From: an uncultured Erysipelotrichaceae bacterium
GTDB lineage: Bacteria > Bacillota_I > Bacilli_A > RFN20 > CAG-826
NCBI GenBank assembly: GCA_902763555.1
Contig: CACWSI010000006.1
Location: forward strand, 1 to 43,097
Length of the DNA: 43,097 nt
Direction of reading: 5' to 3'
The position numbers were made by a program, and so were the translations under genes. Under the pieces are notes generated by a model. The model saw only the letters and a list, made by a program, of their open reading frames with translations, searched no databases and was not told the DNA's origin. Numbering within the stretch: position 1 is the stretch's first letter; each line of letters opens with the position of its first letter. Below are positions 1 to 8,349 of the stretch, in pieces.

Positions 1-108
1 ATGGGTAGAGAATTTACTCTTGAAGTCTATAAGCATGCAGTGGAAGAAAAATATAGATTCTTCTCATTTGGAGATGCGATGTTCATTTATGGAAGAGACA
101 AAGATTAA
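1..108 (+). CDS. queA: QueA C-terminus, 5' end outside window (S-adenosylmethionine:tRNA ribosyltransferase-isomerase)
   Basis: The frame open from base 1 encodes 35 residues ending at the TAA at 106-108. The end matches the C-terminal signature of QueA, with an [11 protein letters not shown]-type ending, which in this family closes the protein. QueA transfers the ribose of SAM to preQ1 in tRNA to make epoxyqueuosine. The gene overlaps queH downstream, which performs the next step of the same pathway. That pairing supports the assignment, although only the tail is visible. The in-frame ATG at base 1 is internal and not the start. Confidence 0.8.
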   Translation: MGREFTLEVYKHAVEEKYRFFSFGDAMFIYGRDKD

Positions 109-715
109 TTATCAAAAAGAGCAAGAACGGTTACTTAAAAAGTTATTGGAAGCTGGTGAAAAGCCAACATTACTTTTACATGTTTGCTGTGGTCCTTGTT
201 TCACTTATCCTTTTGAATTAATTAAAGATTATTTTAAGATCACCATCATTTATAACAATTCCAATATTTATCCAGAAGAAGAATACCATCGTCGACTTAA
301 TGAGCTTAAGGGTTATCTAAAAGCGATATCCGCGGATATTGAAGTTATTGAATTTGATTATGATAATGCAACCTACAACAAAGATTTAGAACCATACGCT
401 AATCAGCGTGAAGGTATGGATCGTTGTCGTGTTTGCTTTAGAAAGAGATTAGGCCAAGCTGTCGACCTCGCCGAAGAACGTGGCTATGACTATGTTGGCA
501 CTGTCATGAGTATTTCTAGATTTAAGAATTCACAAGATTTAAATAAAATCGGTTTTGAATTAGCAGAAGGTAAAAGAGTTAAATGGCTACCAGCGGACTT
601 TAAAAAGAATGGTGGTTATGAAAAATCTTTAGATATAGTCCGTAAATATGGATTATATTTCCAACATTACTGTGGATGTAAATTCTCAATTCGCACCACA
701 AAAGAAGAACTGTAA
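89..715 (+). CDS. queH: Epoxyqueuosine reductase QueH (DUF208 family), 208 aa
   Basis: QueH reduces epoxyqueuosine in tRNA to queuosine and is the non-homologous replacement for QueG. The family's iron-sulfur cysteines are visible: HVCCGPC at residues 31-37, a central CRVC motif near residue 115 and YCGC near the C-terminus. The reading frame is open from an ATG at 20, but the family normally begins shortly before the CCGPC motif. The ATG at 89 gives a normal length and a 20 nt overlap with queA, consistent with translational coupling. The Shine-Dalgarno sequence is weak (GGAG at 70-73), so the start is uncertain by a few codons. Function is assigned with high confidence from the motifs and the queA neighbour. 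Confidence 0.9.
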   Translation: MEETKINYQKEQERLLKKLLEAGEKPTLLLHVCCGPCFTYPFELIKDYFKITIIYNNSNIYPEEEYHRRLNELKGYLKAISADIEVIEFDYDNATYNKDLEPYANQREGMDRCRVCFRKRLGQAVDLAEERGYDYVGTVMSISRFKNSQDLNKIGFELAEGKRVKWLPADFKKNGGYEKSLDIVRKYGLYFQHYCGCKFSIRTTKEEL

Positions 716-741
716 TTTATTACAATTTGCGCTTTTCAAAG

Positions 742-769
742 TTCAATTAATAAAAAAGTATGCTATCAT
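742..769 (+). promoter_or_regulatory. Putative promoter for the REC-EAL/Hpt pair
   Basis: A TGCTATCAT extended -10 element (764-769, with TG at 761-762) lies 16 nt after a weak -35, TTCAAT (742-747). It is the best promoter in the 716-867 gap, which otherwise is AT-rich and shows no clear terminator for queH. The predicted 5' UTR is about 90 nt. Confidence 0.4.
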
Positions 770-867
770 CTAGATAGATATTTTTTGTTATAACATTCAC
801 AAATCAGCTATTTTTTCATTTTTTATCAAAATGGGAGACTTTGATTGAAGATAAAGGAGCAATGGTT

Positions 868-2538
868 ATGAATAAAAACAAACGCAAAATTTTAATTGTT
901 GAAGATGAGTTCGTTAACCGTGAGATTTTAAAGAACATCTTACTAGATGATTTTGAAATCTTTGAAGCGGAAGATGGTGAAACCGCAGTTGAGTTGTTAG
1001 AAAGTAAAAAGAGTGATTTATCACTCATCCTTTTGGATTTGTTCTTGCCTAAGATGTCAGGCTTAGAACTTTTAAATATCATCCAAGCAAATCCTGAACT
1101 CAATAACATCCCAGTCATCGTTTTAACAAGTGATAAAGAACTAGAAGTCCAATGCTTACAATATGGCGCTTCTGACTTTATTTCTAAACCATATCCAGAC
1201 TCCAGTATCATCAAAGCTAGAATTAATAGAGTGGTGGAACTATTTGAAGATAGACAAACCATTAAATCCACTGAAAGAGATGCATTAACAAGACTTTATA
1301 CTAGAGAATACTTTTATAAGTATGTCGCTGATGAAGATAAGACAAATCCAAACGCAGAAAAAGACGCTATTGCGATTGGCATTAGATCCTTCCATATCAT
1401 CAAAGAACGTTTCGGTACTTCCATTAGTGATAGTCTTCTCGTTCGTTTTTCCAAACGTTTGAAGAAACTAATGCCAAGTATTTCAGGCATGGTCTGTCAC
1501 TTAGAAGCGGATACATTTATTGTTTACGCTCAACACTTTGAAGATTATGAAGACTTCATTGAGAGATTATCGCAAGACTTATCCTTGGATAATGAGAGTA
1601 AAACACCAATTAAATTACAAATTGGTATCTATCAAAATGTCGATAAAAATCTTGATATCGATGTGCGTTTCGAGAGAGCAAAAATTGCCCTTAATAAAAT
1701 CAGAGATAGTGTGGTCAAAAACTACTTCATCTTTGATGACAAATTAAAAGAAAAAGAACTCTTTGAAGAAGAGCTTTTAGAAGAGTTTAATGCCGCTATA
1801 AATGAGAAACAATTCGTGGTCTTTTATCAACCAAAATTTAACATTCAAGGAGAGGCTCCAAAGCTTGCAAGCGCGGAGGCTCTTGTGAGATGGAAACACC
1901 CACAAAAAGGTTTGATTTCTCCAGGTATTTTTATTCCTTTATTTGAAGAAAAAGGTCTCATCCAACAACTTGATTTATATGTCTGGAAAGAGGCTGCTTC
2001 TCAGATGAGAAAATGGCAAGAAAAATACCATAAACATGTCCCTGTTTCAGTCAATGTTTCACGTATCGATTTATTCGATCCAACACTCGTTGAAACACTT
2101 TTAGATATCGTTAAAGAAAATGGTTTAGAAACCAAGGATTTATTACTCGAAATAACCGAATCAGCGTGCACTGAACACGTTGATGTTATCATCGATAAAA
2201 CAAATGCTTTAAGACAAGCAGGATTCAAGATTGAAATCGATGACTTTGGTACAGGCTATTCATCCTTAAGTATGATTAACAAGCTTCCACTTGATGCTTT
2301 GAAGATTGATATGATCTTTACTCGCAATGCCTTTACTAGTGAAAACGATAACAAAATGATTAAAATCATTATCGATATCGCTTCATACTTAAAAGTTCCA
2401 ACAATTGCAGAAGGTGTAGAAACCAAAGAACAAGTCGCAGTTTTAAGAGAATTAGGCTGTGATATTGTCCAAGGCTATTACTTCTCAAAACCAGTACCAA
2501 ATGAAGAATTTGCGGCATTTTTAACCGCGGAAAAATAA
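868..2538 (+). CDS. Response regulator with REC, degenerate GGDEF and EAL domains (c-di-GMP phosphodiesterase), 556 aa
   Basis: The N-terminal receiver domain (about residues 5-125) has the acidic pair in VEDE, phosphoacceptor Asp57 in LLDLFLP, the Thr of VLTS and the Lys of ISKP. A GGDEF-like domain (about 130-265) keeps an ALTRLYTREYF start, but the GGDEF site reads LEADTF, so cyclase activity is not expected. The EAL domain (about 295-550) keeps SAEALVRW, EITES, DDFGTGYSS, LKID, AEGVET and QGYYFSKP, so c-di-GMP hydrolysis is likely. The start chosen is the ATG at 868, 8 nt after AAAGGAG (853-859); an upstream TTG at 841 is in frame but lacks this spacing. The gene lies 14 nt before an Hpt gene. 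It is probably cytoplasmic, with activity gated by phosphorylation. No sensor kinase is in the window. Confidence 0.9.
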   Translation: MNKNKRKILIVEDEFVNREILKNILLDDFEIFEAEDGETAVELLESKKSDLSLILLDLFLPKMSGLELLNIIQANPELNNIPVIVLTSDKELEVQCLQYGASDFISKPYPDSSIIKARINRVVELFEDRQTIKSTERDALTRLYTREYFYKYVADEDKTNPNAEKDAIAIGIRSFHIIKERFGTSISDSLLVRFSKRLKKLMPSISGMVCHLEADTFIVYAQHFEDYEDFIERLSQDLSLDNESKTPIKLQIGIYQNVDKNLDIDVRFERAKIALNKIRDSVVKNYFIFDDKLKEKELFEEELLEEFNAAINEKQFVVFYQPKFNIQGEAPKLASAEALVRWKHPQKGLISPGIFIPLFEEKGLIQQLDLYVWKEAASQMRKWQEKYHKHVPVSVNVSRIDLFDPTLVETLLDIVKENGLETKDLLLEITESACTEHVDVIIDKTNALRQAGFKIEIDDFGTGYSSLSMINKLPLDALKIDMIFTRNAFTSENDNKMIKIIIDIASYLKVPTIAEGVETKEQVAVLRELGCDIVQGYYFSKPVPNEEFAAFLTAEK

Positions 2539-2552
2539 AGGAGAAATTGTGT

Positions 2553-2891
2553 ATGATTACCATTGAAAGCTTAAGAAAATACGGCGCGAATGTTGATGAA
2601 GGATTACAACGCTGTGTCAGCAACGAACAACTATATTTGACTTTAGTCAACCGTTTCCTAGATCAGAACACTTTTCCTGATTTAAAAGCGGCTATTCTAG
2701 ACCATGATTTAGAGAAAGCTTTCCATATTGCCCACTCCTTAAAAGGTGTCATTGGAAACCTCTCTTTATCCCCACTTTATGACGTCATTTATCAGCTGAC
2801 AGAACTACTCAGAAACCGCACAGAAATGGACTATTCAGACTACATTCAAAGGTATGAGATGTCCTATTCCTTGCTCGCTGCATTAAGGTAA
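2553..2891 (+). CDS. Stand-alone histidine phosphotransfer (Hpt) protein, 112 aa
   Basis: The small helical protein carries the Hpt signature AHSLKGVIGNL, with His61 as the likely phosphoacceptor. The LKG and GNL surroundings match the family. Length is typical for a single Hpt domain. The start is the ATG at 2553, 9 nt after AAAGGAG (2537-2543); an in-frame TTG at 2547 is too close to the ribosome-binding site. The gene is co-transcribed with the REC-EAL regulator. The inference is that Hpt passes phosphate to or from Asp57 of that regulator. It is the last gene before the terminator at 2930. Confidence 0.85.
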   Translation: MITIESLRKYGANVDEGLQRCVSNEQLYLTLVNRFLDQNTFPDLKAAILDHDLEKAFHIAHSLKGVIGNLSLSPLYDVIYQLTELLRNRTEMDYSDYIQRYEMSYSLLAALR

Positions 2892-2929
2892 AAAATCACC
2901 TAATTTTTAATACCAAAAATTCAAAAATT

Positions 2930-2962
2930 GACCAGAAAAAATGCACTTTTTGGTCTTTTTTG
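2930..2962 (+). terminator. Rho-independent terminator after the Hpt gene
   Basis: A stem pairs GACCAGAAA with the TTTTTGGTC side around a short loop and runs into six T (2956-2961). It separates the signalling pair from the ribosomal operon. Bases 2963-3051 contain AT-rich sequence with no gene that I can support. Confidence 0.85.
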
Positions 2963-3051
2963 TTGAAAATTTTTTGTTTCGAAAACCATGTCACGTGTCC
3001 ATTATTTTAGTGCCTTCGCCCTTTATATATTTAAATTTATTTAATAAGTTG

Positions 3052-3080
3052 TTGACAGCGTATGCACACTCACGTATGAT
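3052..3080 (+). promoter_or_regulatory. Sigma-A type promoter of the S10-spc-alpha operon
   Basis: A consensus -35 TTGACA (3052-3057), a 17 nt spacer and -10 TATGAT (3075-3080) predict a start near 3087. The -10 is embedded in CACGTATGAT, which recurs exactly in the rplM-rpsI promoter (41814-41823). This is the strongest promoter in the window, as expected for ribosomal proteins. Confidence 0.93.
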
Positions 3081-3086
3081 ATTAAG

Positions 3087-3205
3087 CGTTGACGGCTCGC
3101 GTTGACGTGCGAGGTTGCTGATACACCCACAGGCGTTGTCATGAAGGTGTATTCAGGTAATTCGCACTGAGAGAGTTAAAGTCAAAGCCTGATAGTGATA
3201 GGAGG
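3087..3205 (+). promoter_or_regulatory. Structured 5' leader of the rpsJ operon
   Basis: About 130 nt separate the predicted start from rpsJ. Two hairpins are visible. One is CTCGC (3096-3100) with GCGAG (3109-3113). The other pairs the CTGATACACC side (3118-3127) with GGTGTATTCAG (3146-3156), with one bulge. The segment GTCAAAG (3181-3187), then 12 nt, then AGGAGG (3200-3205) is matched in the rplM leader. There are direct repeats of GCGTTGACG (3086-3094, 3099-3107). Autogenous control by a ribosomal protein is plausible from what is known of S10 operons, but the ligand is unknown. Confidence 0.6.
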
Positions 3206-3216
3206 AAAAACAATTC

Positions 3217-3528
3217 ATGGCAAAAGCAACCACAATTAGGGTTCGTCTTAAAGCGTATGATCATGTCAACTTAGACTTAAGTGCTGAAAAGATCATCGCC
3301 GCAGCGAAAAACACAGGCGCCACAGTTGTTGGCCCAATTCCGCTCCCAACGGAAAAGCAAGTGTTCACCATTCTAAGAGCGGTTCACAAGTACAAAGATT
3401 CTCGTGAACAATTCGAAATCAGAACACACAAAAGAATCATCGATATTAAGAACTACCGCAAAGAAACTCTTGATTCCTTAAAGAATCTCGACTTACCAGC
3501 CGGTGTTGATATCGAAATCAAATTATAG
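3217..3528 (+). CDS. rpsJ: 30S ribosomal protein S10, 103 aa
   Basis: S10 sits in the 30S head and also acts as NusE in antitermination. The sequence has the family's N-terminal [10 protein letters not shown], the central GPIPLPT loop and the [10 protein letters not shown] motif. Length is typical. It is the first gene of the superoperon, preceded by AGGAGG at 3200-3205 and 13 nt ahead of rplC, the canonical order. Expression is governed by the promoter at 3052 and the leader. Nothing in the protein is unusual. Confidence 0.97.
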   Translation: MAKATTIRVRLKAYDHVNLDLSAEKIIAAAKNTGATVVGPIPLPTEKQVFTILRAVHKYKDSREQFEIRTHKRIIDIKNYRKETLDSLKNLDLPAGVDIEIKL

Positions 3529-3541
3529 GAGGTAAGAGTCA

Positions 3542-4282
3542 ATGAAAGCTATTGTCGGTAGAAAAATGGGCATGACTGAAGTCTTCACTGAAGATGGCCA
3601 AATCTACGCTGTGACAGTCGTTGAAGTCTTACCAAACGTTGTCACACAAGTCAAAACTGTTGAAAAAGACGGTTATGCCGCTGTGCAAGTTGGTTATGAA
3701 GAATTAAAAGAATCCAGAGCCAACAAATGCGAAAAGGGAATCGCAAAGAAAGCCAATACAGTCCCACACCAAGTCCTTAAAGAATTAAAGGGCGATGAAA
3801 TGACAGGCTACCAACTCGGTGATGTTATTAAAGCTGACATCTTCAAAGCTGGTGAAGTCGTCGATGTCATTGGCACAAGTAAGGGTCACGGTTATTCCGG
3901 TGTTATCAAACGTTGGAATCAAACCATCGGTCCAAAAGGTCACGGTTCAGGTTACCACAGAGGTCAAGGTACCTTTGCTAACAACGGTCGTTACAACCAC
4001 GGCGTTATGCCAGGTAAACACATGTCCGGTCATTACGGTAACGAATCTGCAACAGTCCTCAATCAAATGATCGTCGCTGTTGATGCAGAAAAGAACTACA
4101 TCTTAGTTAAAGGTGGTCTTCCAGGTGCACGTAAGTCAATCGTTGTCATTCGTAGCGCTATCAAAGATGTCAAACATCCAGAAGTTATCAAACCACTAAT
4201 CGATCGCACTCCAGTTGCTGCTGAAACTCCAGCTCAAGAAGCTCCAGTCGAAGAAACACCAGCTACTGAAGCCGCAGAATAA
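3542..4282 (+). CDS. rplC: 50S ribosomal protein L3 with acidic C-terminal tail, 246 aa
   Basis: L3 is an early assembly protein near the peptidyl transferase centre. GRKMGMTEVF at the N-terminus, the GTSKGHGYSGV region and the central GHGSGYHRGQG loop are diagnostic. The core is about 220 residues. The last 25 or so are a low-complexity Ala/Pro/Glu/Thr tail (PAQEAPVEETPA type), absent from the usual 205-210 residue protein and probably disordered. The gene lies between rpsJ and rplD as expected, with AGGAGG upstream. Confidence 0.97.
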   Translation: MKAIVGRKMGMTEVFTEDGQIYAVTVVEVLPNVVTQVKTVEKDGYAAVQVGYEELKESRANKCEKGIAKKANTVPHQVLKELKGDEMTGYQLGDVIKADIFKAGEVVDVIGTSKGHGYSGVIKRWNQTIGPKGHGSGYHRGQGTFANNGRYNHGVMPGKHMSGHYGNESATVLNQMIVAVDAEKNYILVKGGLPGARKSIVVIRSAIKDVKHPEVIKPLIDRTPVAAETPAQEAPVEETPATEAAE

Positions 4283-4305
4283 GAACGGAAAGGAGAACAG
4301 TAATT

Positions 4306-4944
4306 ATGGCAGAAAAGAAATCCGTCAGTGTTAAAGTCCTTAACATGGCTGGCGAAGAAGTCTCCAAGATGAACCTCAATGCTGAAGTCTTCGGTATTGA
4401 ACCACATCAACAAGCAATGTTCGACGCCGTTCAAGTAGAACAAGCTAACCAAAGACAAGCAACCGCTAAAACTAAAGTCAGACATGAAGTTAGTGGTGGT
4501 GGTAAAAAGCCATGGCGCCAAAAAGGCACAGGCCGCGCTCGTGCAGGTAGCAGCCGCTCCCCAGTCTGGGTCGGTGGCGGAACAGTCTTCGGACCAGTTG
4601 GAAATCAAAACTTCAAGATTTCCCAAAACAAAAAAGAACATAAACTTGCGCTCAAGTCCGCGTTAAGTTTAAAAACAAAAGATGGACTCTTAGTCATCGA
4701 TGAAATCAAATTTGATGAAAAGAAAACCAAAAACTTCGTTAGCTTCTTAGACGCTATCAAAGTTGGTGGTAAAGCTCTCGTCGTCGTCGATGAAATCACA
4801 GAAGAAATCTTCGCTAGCTCCCGCAACGTTGGATTCGCCAAAGTTGTGACAAGCGACAACATCAGCGTTCTCGATGTCTTAAATGTCGACAACCTCGTGA
4901 TGAGCAAAGCTAGCATCAAAACAGTTGAGGAGGCGTTAAAGTAA
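4306..4944 (+). CDS. rplD: 50S ribosomal protein L4, 212 aa
   Basis: L4 lines the exit tunnel and in some bacteria represses its own operon. The conserved tunnel loop is clear: [12 protein letters not shown], then SPVWVGGG and FGPV. Length is close to normal. The ribosome-binding site AAAGGAG lies before the ATG. The stop is one base before the rplW start, so the pair is probably translationally coupled. Whether L4 binds the structured leader upstream of rpsJ, as in E. coli, cannot be told from sequence alone. Confidence 0.97.
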   Translation: MAEKKSVSVKVLNMAGEEVSKMNLNAEVFGIEPHQQAMFDAVQVEQANQRQATAKTKVRHEVSGGGKKPWRQKGTGRARAGSSRSPVWVGGGTVFGPVGNQNFKISQNKKEHKLALKSALSLKTKDGLLVIDEIKFDEKKTKNFVSFLDAIKVGGKALVVVDEITEEIFASSRNVGFAKVVTSDNISVLDVLNVDNLVMSKASIKTVEEALK

Positions 4945-4945
4945 T

Positions 4946-5284
4946 ATGGCAGCCAAGAAGAAAACCGAAGCAGCAGCACGCTTCCCAAAAGCGACTGAAA
5001 AAGACTTCACAGTTATCGTTAAACCATTAATCACTGAAAAAACAATGGCCTTAATGCAAAACGAAAACAAGGTCACAGTCAAAGTGCTCGAAAGCGCTAA
5101 CAAGACAGAAATCAAATTAGCGTTCGAAAGAATTTTCCAAGTCAAAGTTACAGACGTGAAAGTTCTTAACCAAAGAGCAAAGGACACAACCAGAGGCACC
5201 AGATATGCTGGTCATATCTCTGGATTCAAGAAAGCGGTTGTTACCGTCGCTGAAGGCGAAGCAATCGACTTATTCAAAGAATAA
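4946..5284 (+). CDS. rplW: 50S ribosomal protein L23, 112 aa
   Basis: L23 lies at the tunnel exit and docks SRP and trigger factor. The IVKPLITEKTMALM motif and the KVTDVKVLN segment identify the family. The protein is slightly longer than the usual 95 residues because of a Lys/Ala-rich N-terminus (about 18 residues) before the core. The ATG is 1 nt after the rplD stop; its ribosome-binding site (GAGGAGG) lies within the end of rplD. The gene keeps its conserved position between rplD and rplB. Confidence 0.96.
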   Translation: MAAKKKTEAAARFPKATEKDFTVIVKPLITEKTMALMQNENKVTVKVLESANKTEIKLAFERIFQVKVTDVKVLNQRAKDTTRGTRYAGHISGFKKAVVTVAEGEAIDLFKE

Positions 5285-5321
5285 GGCAGTTCACTTATTC
5301 AAACTATAGGAGGACAAAGTA

Positions 5322-6155
5322 ATGTCAATTAGAACTTACAAGCCTACGTCTCCAAGCCGTAGAGCTATGACAAATTCGACATTCGGTGAAATCACTACAT
5401 CCACTCCTGAGAAGAGCTTATTAGTCAGTTTATCCAAATCTGGCGGTAGAAATAACCAAGGTAAAATTACCTGCCGCCACATTGGTGGAGGTCACAAACG
5501 CAAATATCGTGTTATTGACTTCAAACGTAATAAAGATGGCATCCCAGCAGTAGTGAAGACAATCGAATACGATCCAAACAGAAACGCAAGAATCTGCTTA
5601 CTCAGCTATGCTGATGGCGAGAAGAGATACATTCTCGCACCAAAAGATATCAAACTCGGTTACAAGATTATGTCTGGTGAAGAAGTTGATATCATGCCTG
5701 GTAATGCCTGCTTACTTAAAAACATTCCAGAAGGTACATTAGTTCACAACATCGAATTAGTTCCTGGTAGAGGTGGCCAATTATGTAGAGCCGCTGGTGC
5801 TTACGCTCAAGTGTTAGGTGCTGAAGGTAAATATGTTACCCTCCGCTTAATGAGTGGCGAAGTTCGTAAAATCTTAGGAACATGCCGTGCGACAATCGGT
5901 ACAGTCGGTAATGAAGACTGGAACCTTGTCAATCTCGGTAAAGCCGGTAAAACAAGATGGGCCGGCGTCAGACCTACCGTCCGTGGTAGTGTCATGAACC
6001 CAAACGATCACCCACATGGTGGTGGTGAAGGTAAGTGTCCTGTTGGTCGTGATGCACCAAGAACCCCATGGGGCAAACGTGCATTAGGCGTCAAGACAAG
6101 AAACAATAAGAAAGCCAGCGGCAAATTAATCGTTCGCCGTAGAAATGGCAAGTAA
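5322..6155 (+). CDS. rplB: 50S ribosomal protein L2, 277 aa
   Basis: L2 supports subunit joining and peptidyl transfer. The sequence shows YKPTSPSRR at the start, the [15 protein letters not shown] core, and the universally conserved C-terminal [10 protein letters not shown] region that contains the functional histidine loop, followed by TPWGKRALG. Length equals the Bacillus protein. A good AGGAGG precedes the ATG. The 37 nt gap from rplW is among the longest inside this operon but contains no hairpin that I consider convincing. Confidence 0.98.
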   Translation: MSIRTYKPTSPSRRAMTNSTFGEITTSTPEKSLLVSLSKSGGRNNQGKITCRHIGGGHKRKYRVIDFKRNKDGIPAVVKTIEYDPNRNARICLLSYADGEKRYILAPKDIKLGYKIMSGEEVDIMPGNACLLKNIPEGTLVHNIELVPGRGGQLCRAAGAYAQVLGAEGKYVTLRLMSGEVRKILGTCRATIGTVGNEDWNLVNLGKAGKTRWAGVRPTVRGSVMNPNDHPHGGGEGKCPVGRDAPRTPWGKRALGVKTRNNKKASGKLIVRRRNGK

Positions 6156-6176
6156 TCGCGAAAGGAGATAGAAAAC

Positions 6177-6470
6177 ATGGCAAGAAGTTTGAAAAAAGGC
6201 GCATTCGTCGATGCTTCCTTAATGAAGAAAGTCGATGCATTAAACGCTGCTAACAAAAAAGAAGTCATTAAGACTTGGTCACGCCGTTCTACCATCTACC
6301 CATCATTCGTGGGTCACACATTCGCGGTTTATAACGGTAAAGAACACATCTCTGTTTATGTCACAGAAGATATGGTCGGACACAAATTAGGTGAATTCTC
6401 CCCAACAAGAAAATTCACTGGACATACAGGCCACACCGCTGAAGATAAAGCGGCTAACGCCGGTAAATAG
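6177..6470 (+). CDS. rpsS: 30S ribosomal protein S19, 97 aa
   Basis: S19 forms part of the 30S head next to S13. [28 protein letters not shown] and the LGEFSPTR motif are family hallmarks. Length is a few residues above the usual 92. It lies 21 nt after rplB with an AAAGGAG site and is followed closely by rplV, as in most bacteria. Confidence 0.97.
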   Translation: MARSLKKGAFVDASLMKKVDALNAANKKEVIKTWSRRSTIYPSFVGHTFAVYNGKEHISVYVTEDMVGHKLGEFSPTRKFTGHTGHTAEDKAANAGK

Positions 6471-6486
6471 TAGGAGGGACTGATAC

Positions 6487-7020
6487 ATGGCAGAAACAAA
6501 GAAAACAGCTGCTAAGAAAACAACCAAAAAGGTTGCTGAACCAGTAGTTGAAGAAGAAAAAGTTGAAGCTCCTGTTGAAGAAGCTCCTAAAGCTAAAAAG
6601 ACAGCCGCTAAGAAAGCCGCTGCTCCAAAAGCTGAAAAGAAAGCCAAAGAAGAAAAGAAACCAGAAGCTCCTAAAAAGCCAATGCCAACAGAAGCTAGAG
6701 CCATCGCGAAGAACGTTCGCGTCACTCCACGTAAGGTTCGCTTGGTTATCGATCTCGTCAGAGGCTTACCAGTTAAACAAGCGTTAGGTATCTTAGATAA
6801 CCTTAACCGTGCCGCTAGCGAACCAGTCATGAAATTAATCAAGTCTGCAGCCGCTAACGCCACCAACAACTTCGGTATGGATGAAGATGCATTATACATC
6901 GCTCAAATCTATGCCAATGATGGCTTAAGAATGAAGAGATACTTACCAAGAGCTAAAGGCTCAGCCTCAGGCTTGGTCAAACGCAGCAGCCACATCACAG
7001 TTGTGGTCAAGATGAGATAG
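6487..7020 (+). CDS. rplV: 50S ribosomal protein L22 with long Lys/Ala/Glu N-terminal extension, 177 aa
   Basis: The L22 core starts near residue 67 (TEARAIAKNVRVTPRKVRLV) and continues through ANATNNFGMD and the YLPRAKGSA tunnel loop to the end. The first 65 or so residues are low-complexity Lys/Ala/Glu/Pro with KKTAAKK-type repeats, so the protein is much longer than the usual 110-115. The ATG at 6487 follows AGGAGG, and no good internal start with a ribosome-binding site lies between the tail and the core, so the extension is probably translated. It would be flexible and at the solvent side of the ribosome. Identity is certain; the role of the extension is unknown. Confidence 0.96.
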   Translation: MAETKKTAAKKTTKKVAEPVVEEEKVEAPVEEAPKAKKTAAKKAAAPKAEKKAKEEKKPEAPKKPMPTEARAIAKNVRVTPRKVRLVIDLVRGLPVKQALGILDNLNRAASEPVMKLIKSAAANATNNFGMDEDALYIAQIYANDGLRMKRYLPRAKGSASGLVKRSSHITVVVKMR

Positions 7021-7033
7021 GAGGAAAACATCA

Positions 7034-7714
7034 ATGGGTCAAAAAGTTAATCCAGTAGGCTTAAGAATTGGCGTCAACAAGAATTGGAATTCTCGTTGGT
7101 ATGCTAATGATCAAGAATTCCATGTGTTCCTCAACGAAGATGTTAAAGTTCGTGAATTCTTAGAAAAGAAACTCAAAGAAGCTTTACTCTCTCACGTCGA
7201 AATCGAAAGAATCAAAACCGATAAAGGTTACACTGTGGTCGTCATGGTCTTCGTCGCCCGTCCAGGCGTCGTCATTGGTCAAGACGGTAAAAATATTAAT
7301 GAATTAAAAGATCAATTAGCGAAATTACTCAAGAACGCTGAAGTCCGTATCGATGTCGTGGAAGTCAAAAATCCTGACTTAGATGCCACAATCGTTGCTA
7401 GTGAAATCGCTAAACAATTAGAAGAAAGAGCGAGTTTCAGAACCGCGCAAAAGAAAGCCATCCAAAGAGTCCGCAAAGCTGGCGCTAAAGGTATCAAAAC
7501 TTCCGTCAGTGGCCGTTTAGGTGGTGCCGATATCGCCCGTGCTGAAGGCTATCGTGAAGGTGTCATTCCTCTACATACCTTAAGAAGTGATATTGACTAC
7601 GCTTGCGTACACGCTGCTACACAATATGGCCGTTTAGGCGTTAAAGTGTGGATCTGCCGTGGCGAAATTCGTCCTGAACTCCAAAAGAAACAAAATAACG
7701 AGAAAGGAGAATAG
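7034..7714 (+). CDS. rpsC: 30S ribosomal protein S3, 226 aa
   Basis: S3 lines the mRNA entry channel and has helicase activity with S4. [13 protein letters not shown] at the start, the KH-domain [11 protein letters not shown] segment and the C-terminal [15 protein letters not shown] and [10 protein letters not shown] motifs are clear. Length is near the usual 218 residues. AGGAGG precedes the start. The stop is only 2 nt before rplP, whose ribosome-binding site (AAAGGAG) lies in the rpsC tail. Confidence 0.98.
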   Translation: MGQKVNPVGLRIGVNKNWNSRWYANDQEFHVFLNEDVKVREFLEKKLKEALLSHVEIERIKTDKGYTVVVMVFVARPGVVIGQDGKNINELKDQLAKLLKNAEVRIDVVEVKNPDLDATIVASEIAKQLEERASFRTAQKKAIQRVRKAGAKGIKTSVSGRLGGADIARAEGYREGVIPLHTLRSDIDYACVHAATQYGRLGVKVWICRGEIRPELQKKQNNEKGE

Positions 7715-7716
7715 TC

Positions 7717-8127
7717 ATGTTACAACCAAAACGTGTTAAATATCGTCGTCCACATATCATCAAATATGAAGGACACTGCAAATCCGCTCCAAAAGTGGCT
7801 TTCGGTGAATTTGGTTTACAAGCTCTTGAAGGTGCTTGGGTCACAACTCGTCAAATCGAAGCGGCCCGTATCTGCCTCGCTCGTTATACCAAAAGAGGTG
7901 GTCAAATCTGGATCAGAATCTTCCCACACTTAGCTAAGACTAAAAAGCCTGCTGAAGTCCGTATGGGTTCTGGTAAAGGTTCACCAGAAGATTGGGTAGC
8001 AGTCGTCCGTAAGGGCTGTGTCATGTTCGAAATCGGCGGTGTCGCTGAAGAAGACATGAGAGAAGCTCTCCGCTTAGCGGCTTACAAACTCCCAATCAAA
8101 TGCAAAGTTATTAAGAAAGGTGAGTAA
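7717..8127 (+). CDS. rplP: 50S ribosomal protein L16, 136 aa
   Basis: L16 contacts the A-site tRNA. The N-terminal [10 protein letters not shown] segment, [15 protein letters not shown], and [19 protein letters not shown] are diagnostic. Length is normal. The gene is coupled to rpsC (2 nt gap) and precedes rpmC by 5 nt in the standard order. Confidence 0.97.
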   Translation: MLQPKRVKYRRPHIIKYEGHCKSAPKVAFGEFGLQALEGAWVTTRQIEAARICLARYTKRGGQIWIRIFPHLAKTKKPAEVRMGSGKGSPEDWVAVVRKGCVMFEIGGVAEEDMREALRLAAYKLPIKCKVIKKGE

Positions 8128-8132
8128 TAGTT

Positions 8133-8336
8133 ATGAAAATTAATGAAGTTCGTGAACTTTCTACGAGTGAATTAAAAGAAAAATTATACTCACTCAAGGA
8201 ACAATTATTCGAGCTCCGCAGAAAGAAAGCTGTCGGTGCCCTCGAAAGAGGTGAAGATGTCATCACCGTGAGAAAAGACATCGCTAGAGTTAATTTAGTT
8301 CTCAGAGAACGTGAATTAGCAGAAGAAAACAAATAG
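8133..8336 (+). CDS. rpmC: 50S ribosomal protein L29, 67 aa
   Basis: This short helical hairpin protein sits at the tunnel exit next to L23. The ELKEKLYSLKEQLFELR segment and the KDIARVNLVLRERE ending match L29. Length is normal. Its ribosome-binding site (AAAGGTGAG) overlaps the rplP end. It lies between rplP and rpsQ, as expected. Confidence 0.95.
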   Translation: MKINEVRELSTSELKEKLYSLKEQLFELRRKKAVGALERGEDVITVRKDIARVNLVLRERELAEENK

Positions 8337-8349
8337 GAGGACTGCTTAG

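Noticed and set aside
816-1271. Minus-strand open frame opposite the REC-EAL gene
   Set aside because: Shadow of the receiver domain; no ribosome-binding site and no recognisable protein.
3819-4070. Second frame inside rplC
   Set aside because: Typical alternate-frame noise in a highly biased gene.
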